Notes under the pieces: model-generated
The model's input: only the letters and a program-made list of their open reading frames with translations
The model's database searches: none
Told to the model about the DNA's origin: nothing
Origin: Agelaius tricolor
Lineage: Eukaryota > Chordata > Aves > Passeriformes > Icteridae
Assembly (NCBI GenBank): GCA_023055355.1
Contig: JALJCS010000018.1
Location: 2,976,001 to 3,040,000 of the forward strand
Reading direction: 5' to 3'
Length of the DNA: 64,000 nt
Part shown: piece by piece, positions 60,381 to 64,000 of the stretch
Layout of the letters: every line of letters starts with the position of its first letter
Numbering within the stretch: the stretch's first letter is position 1
Program-made: the position numbers and the translations under genes

Positions 60381-60770
60381 TTCTTATCTCTTTTTCTTTA
60401 TCGTTTGCTATTTGCTTACATCGTTTAATTTCTTTCGCTCCTCTTCTCCTTCCTTTCTTCCATCCGTTTATTCTCTAGTTTTCATCGGTTTGCCTTTCCC
60501 TTCCCTACTCTTTCCTTTTTAGTCTTCCTGTTCTTCTCTATTGGTATCTCTCCACATTGTCCTTTTCATTTATTGTCCTGCCCTAATCTTTAAGCCATTT
60601 TACCTTCCTTTCTTCTCTTCGCTCTTCTTTACCCCCTTCGGTAATTCGCCAGTTGCCTCCTGCGCCGCGGTGGATGAGCATGACAGTCGCACCTATCAGT
60701 GCCAATTACGGTCTATCAGCGCCGGGGCAAGGCTGTTCCGGAGCAGCGCTTCTCAGCGTGTAAAGATAAG

Positions 60771-60875
60771 GTCGGTGCCTGCTGATCGGGTTCTTTATGT
60801 TCCTTCTTTTTATTTCCATTCTCTGCTTTCTCTGTTACTTCCTTGCTCCCTTTCTGTCTTACGATTTTCTTGTAG
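60771..60875 (+). other. Candidate antisense mini-intron, weak donor, E60 unit
   Basis: Plus-strand ATAAG|GTCGGT at 60771 and ACGATTTTCTTGTAG ending at 60875, 105 bp apart. The acceptor aligns with that of the E47 unit through a shared TTTCTGTCTT. The donor is the poorest of the six. Confidence 0.35.
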
Positions 60876-62007
60876 AGTCGCCTTCCTTGATATATCCTTT
60901 TCTCTTTCATTTTCTTCTGCTATTCTTTCTCTTCTTTTTTTCTCTCTTTCCCTTCTATTTCCCAGTTGTCTTTCACTATGTCTTCTTCATGCTCTTAACA
61001 GTCATATTTTTTCTTCCTCTTTCTCATTTTCTTTCCTTATCTCTTACGTGCTTCTATTTCCTTTATTAATATTCTTTCCAAATGTTTATATAATACTAGC
61101 AATGAACAAGTCCTTTGAATAATGTTCTCATTCTTCTTCCTTGCAACGATTCCTTCCATTGCTTCTTTTTTCCACTTCTTTCTCATTTTTCTTATCCCGT
61201 TTTATCTTGTTTTTTCTTTGCTTTTTCTTTCTCTCCTCGCTGTCAAGTCTTTCCCTCCGCTCGTCTGTTGTCGCCATCCTTGTATCTTCTATTGTGTATT
61301 TTCCCCTTAAGGAAATGTTTTTAAAATAGCTACACCATCACACCATGAAGCACCAACCTGCTTTAGCAACAGGACACTCCCCTTCTACCTCTCCTTCCTC
61401 ATGACAGGGAAGAGCCTTCTTGCTTTCCTCCCATACCATACACCTGCAGCTTCCTCTCCCTTCAGGATCCAATCCATGTTTGGAGCCTTCAGTCATCTCA
61501 AGGACCCAAGAAATAAATCAACAAAGCAATCATATAGTAAAGAACAGCTTTGTTACATCAGAGAAGAGTCCACCCATTCAGACATCTAATACAAAAAAGG
61601 CTCCAGAGACCAAGTTACCAAGGGACTCTCTCATCTACAAAATCAAACCCATCAGAGTCCACCATGACAATCCTCCAAGAACACTGTAAAAAAAAAAAAG
61701 GCATGATGACACCACATTCCTCATTTAACTCGATGGAGAGCAATTCTGCCTGACTCATTTTTCACCTGCAGAGCTATTACAAAATTCACCACAGCACTGT
61801 CACTGAAAGCATCCTCTGCATGCCCAGCACATCTACTCCTAGAAAAGCATTGAGGTCATTTCTCCATCTGCCTTTCCTTCCCTCTTCTCACCCTATGCAA
61901 GAAGCAGGAAAATCAAGTGGGAGCACATAATGTGCTCCAGACCTACAGGAATTTCAATTCAGGCAATATTTTGTTGATCCAATGTGAAGATACCACAGCT
62001 GAACAGG
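60876..62007. other. Non-coding 5' flank of E60, pyrimidine-rich
   Basis: T/C-rich DNA to about 61300, then ordinary spacer sequence. The frames here are F/S/L-rich low complexity. A short A run lies at 61688-61699. No gene is seen. Confidence 0.6.
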
Positions 62008-62487
62008 TGATGCCTTGAGAGACTACCTAGAACAGAGGCTGGACAGTGCCAAAGGAATAAAGTAGGAATTTATTAAAAGGCCTTCAAAGGATGCACCTTG
62101 GGCAGTACAAGAACCAACTGAGGATACACCCAAGATGGATGATGGGTCACGAGTTTTCCCACTCTTATCAGTTTTGGTCCATTTAAATATTGGGGTTAAT
62201 TGTCCAATTACAGCTTCCGGTTATTAAGTCACATCCTCCCAGATTGCTCTCCTCAATTCACTGCTGGTTGCACTTCTTGGGCTGGATCCTGCAACAGTGT
62301 TGTTGGTTCTGGGGTTGGAAAAGGATTGTTTTGTCTGACTGAACTTTGAGGAGAACTTCCTAACACTTTATATAAAGTTCAGAGTTATATACCAATGCAG
62401 AACAGAATCTGATCAATAAGAAAAATGCCATACGGAATCTGGAAAACTTGGAAAAATACATCAGTAAAGATAAAATTTAAGGCATCA
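62008..62487 (-). mobile_element. Solo LTR, ERVL-like endogenous retrovirus remnant
   Basis: 480 bp bounded by perfect inverted termini TGATGCCTT and AAGGCATCA. It is absent from the paralogous spacer near 49242, where 'gcaggaaccaaag' is continuous; here the same text is split at 'acagg' and 'aggaacc'. On the minus strand an AATAAA lies about 60 bases from the end and a TATATAAAG about 120 bases from the start, which favours minus orientation. The target duplication is imperfect (acagg/atagg). No coding region accompanies it. The family assignment is from recalled similarity to passerine LTRs. Confidence 0.8.
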
Positions 62488-64000
62488 TAGGAACCAAAGT
62501 ACACCTGTCTCTCACACACAGCCTCTTCTGGTAGGAGTAACTCACCTGTAGCATCACTGGGTGCTTCTTCAGAAAAAGAAACTCCAGGACCAGGAGTACT
62601 TATTTTAATGGACAGTGTCCCGTAGTGCCAGCTAGAAGACCAAGACCAGGGAAATGACTGATGCCATGTCCCAAGAAAGGCTGGCAGAATGACACAAATT
62701 TCAAAAAGTCTTCTCTTTTACCAAGAAAATTCCACATCCAAGACAAGTGATTCAAGGCATGGATGGCAAGTTACTTCATAAGCTGTAATATCACAGGGAA
62801 CAACAGAAAACAAGAGTACAGAGAACTGCTGGAGGTCCTGAGAGGATCCCAGAAGAGCAGCACTGTGTGGTGGGCATTTTCTCAAGGATTTCTATTGGCA
62901 TCCTCTATCACGAGGCCAAGGAAATGAGATCTCCACAGCTAACCAGGCGTTCTCCACAATGCTGCAGGTCGTGTTCTACTCAGCATCTGCCTTTCCTCCC
63001 CACTCAAATTCACCCTCCCCATCACACAGGCCCAGGCCTAATTTTGTGCCACACGCAGGATCACTGCCAAAATATCAAACATTACTCAACCCCAGCAACA
63101 TGCCCTGCCTGTAAATCCCACTCTGCATGTGATCCAGGCCCTTGTACTTCCTCATCTTCCTTCATGGTCACCACAAAAGATGCACACAATATCTAAAATC
63201 TCTTCCCAGCTACATGATCTTCACTGTGAATGCTTTGCTCCCATTCAGTAATCTCAGTTGGAATTGCCACAGAGCTGCAAGTTGGAGTTCATAAAAATTC
63301 TGTGATTAGAGCTGTTACAGCTCTGATCCCAGTCCACACAGATTTATTTCTTCAAGAGAACACAGCAAGTGCCAAAGCACAAGAGCACTCACAGGGTCAA
63401 GCACATGGGACAGCTTGCACAGGATGAACTGGGCAAATCATGCAGGTTTTGGGGTGTTCTTGCAGATATGAGAATGATCCACATGTGACATCAGGACACA
63501 CCATCTCTACTGAGGCCACTTGTGCAGTGCACAAGTAAAGAAAGTTGAGCACATCAACCCTTACAGCCACATGTAATAATAAAATAAATCCTTCTAAATC
63601 CCACCTGAGGAGGAGCAAGGAATCATCATGGCAAAATCTACAGCTGTAGAGATTATTACACAAGGATAGCAACTTGAAGCATTCCCCTCCCACAACACCT
63701 TGAAACCTTGAACCTGAAAAAGTTGTTTCATCAGACAACATTCAGCACTCTCCATCTCACCAGCTCTTACTGTCACTGGCTGGGGGTCTCTGTACAAATC
63801 ACGAACAGGACGGGACTGCTGGGGAACGCATCTCGAGCTGTTTGATTTTCCAGCATCACTCTCATTCCATGGTTATGACAATGGGAAGATGCCAGCAGCT
63901 CACATTCCAGACAGCAGTCAAAGAACTTAATGTTACAACTTACTTTAAAAGTTTTTTGACCAATCACACAAAGCAAAAGCACATTGACGGTAGCTACATC
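62488..64000. other. Spacer related to other PCDHA spacers, no gene
   Basis: Resembles 49240-50620: 'aggaaccaaagtaca' at 62489 and 'attctgtgattagagctg' near 63298 have counterparts there. It includes the conserved 21-nt segment at 62546-62566. By analogy it is the 3' flank of a further alpha exon outside the window. Confidence 0.6.
62546..62566 (-). other. Conserved 21-nt acceptor/donor-bounded segment (E60 unit)
   Basis: Minus-strand TTTCTTTTTCTGAAG, then 21 bases ending GCTACAG, then GTGAGT. The spacing matches the other three copies exactly although the surrounding spacer has diverged. Confidence 0.3.

Noticed and set aside
60541..61122. Plus-strand 193-codon frame, and similar F/S/L-rich frames at 28336-28950 and 42433-42882
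   Set aside because: These are translations of T/C-rich tracts with no domain. The six-unit alignment shows them changing length and frame freely.

Overview
The window is vertebrate nuclear DNA, most likely from a bird and probably a passerine. The grounds are CR1-type LINE fragments, extremely GC-rich coding exons set in AT-rich non-coding DNA, and an ERVL-like solo LTR of a kind I associate with songbirds. The species is inferred, not read from the sequence.

The window holds part of the clustered protocadherin-alpha (PCDHA) locus, transcribed right to left on the minus strand. Eight intact large variable exons are present. From 5' to 3' of the cluster (right to left) they start at 60078, 54294, 47670, 41884, 35016, 28108 and 22037 (ordinary alpha type, called E60, E54, E47, E41, E35, E28 and E22 here), followed by PCDHAC1 at 12236. 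Each encodes a signal peptide, six cadherin repeats, one membrane segment and a short isoform-specific tail. Each ends at a splice donor exactly on a codon boundary, so each can join the same constant exons. Those constant exons, and any PCDHAC2, are not in the window and should lie to the left. Spacer homology at the right edge predicts at least one more alpha exon beyond 64000.

Layout: 1-9821 is the non-coding 3' side of PCDHAC1 with CR1 pieces and simple repeats. 9822-12236 is PCDHAC1, with a CpG-rich 5' flank. 13000-19559 is non-coding with a GC-rich island at about 15990-17350. 19560-60078 is a tandem array of seven alpha exons in units of roughly 6-7 kb whose spacers are also related. 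60079-64000 is the 5' flank of the last exon, with a solo LTR at 62008-62487.

The exons are mosaics. EC1, EC4-EC6, the membrane segment and the tail are almost identical between the seven alphas and very GC-rich. EC2-EC3 are divergent and less GC-rich. This pattern indicates repeated, probably GC-biased, gene conversion around a diversified recognition core. The least expected observation is on the other strand. In all six units from E28 to E60, about 490-710 bp upstream of the start codon, there is a plus-strand donor-like site followed 100-170 bp later by a pyrimidine tract and an acceptor-like AG. This is a candidate antisense mini-intron that could belong to spliced antisense transcripts crossing each promoter.
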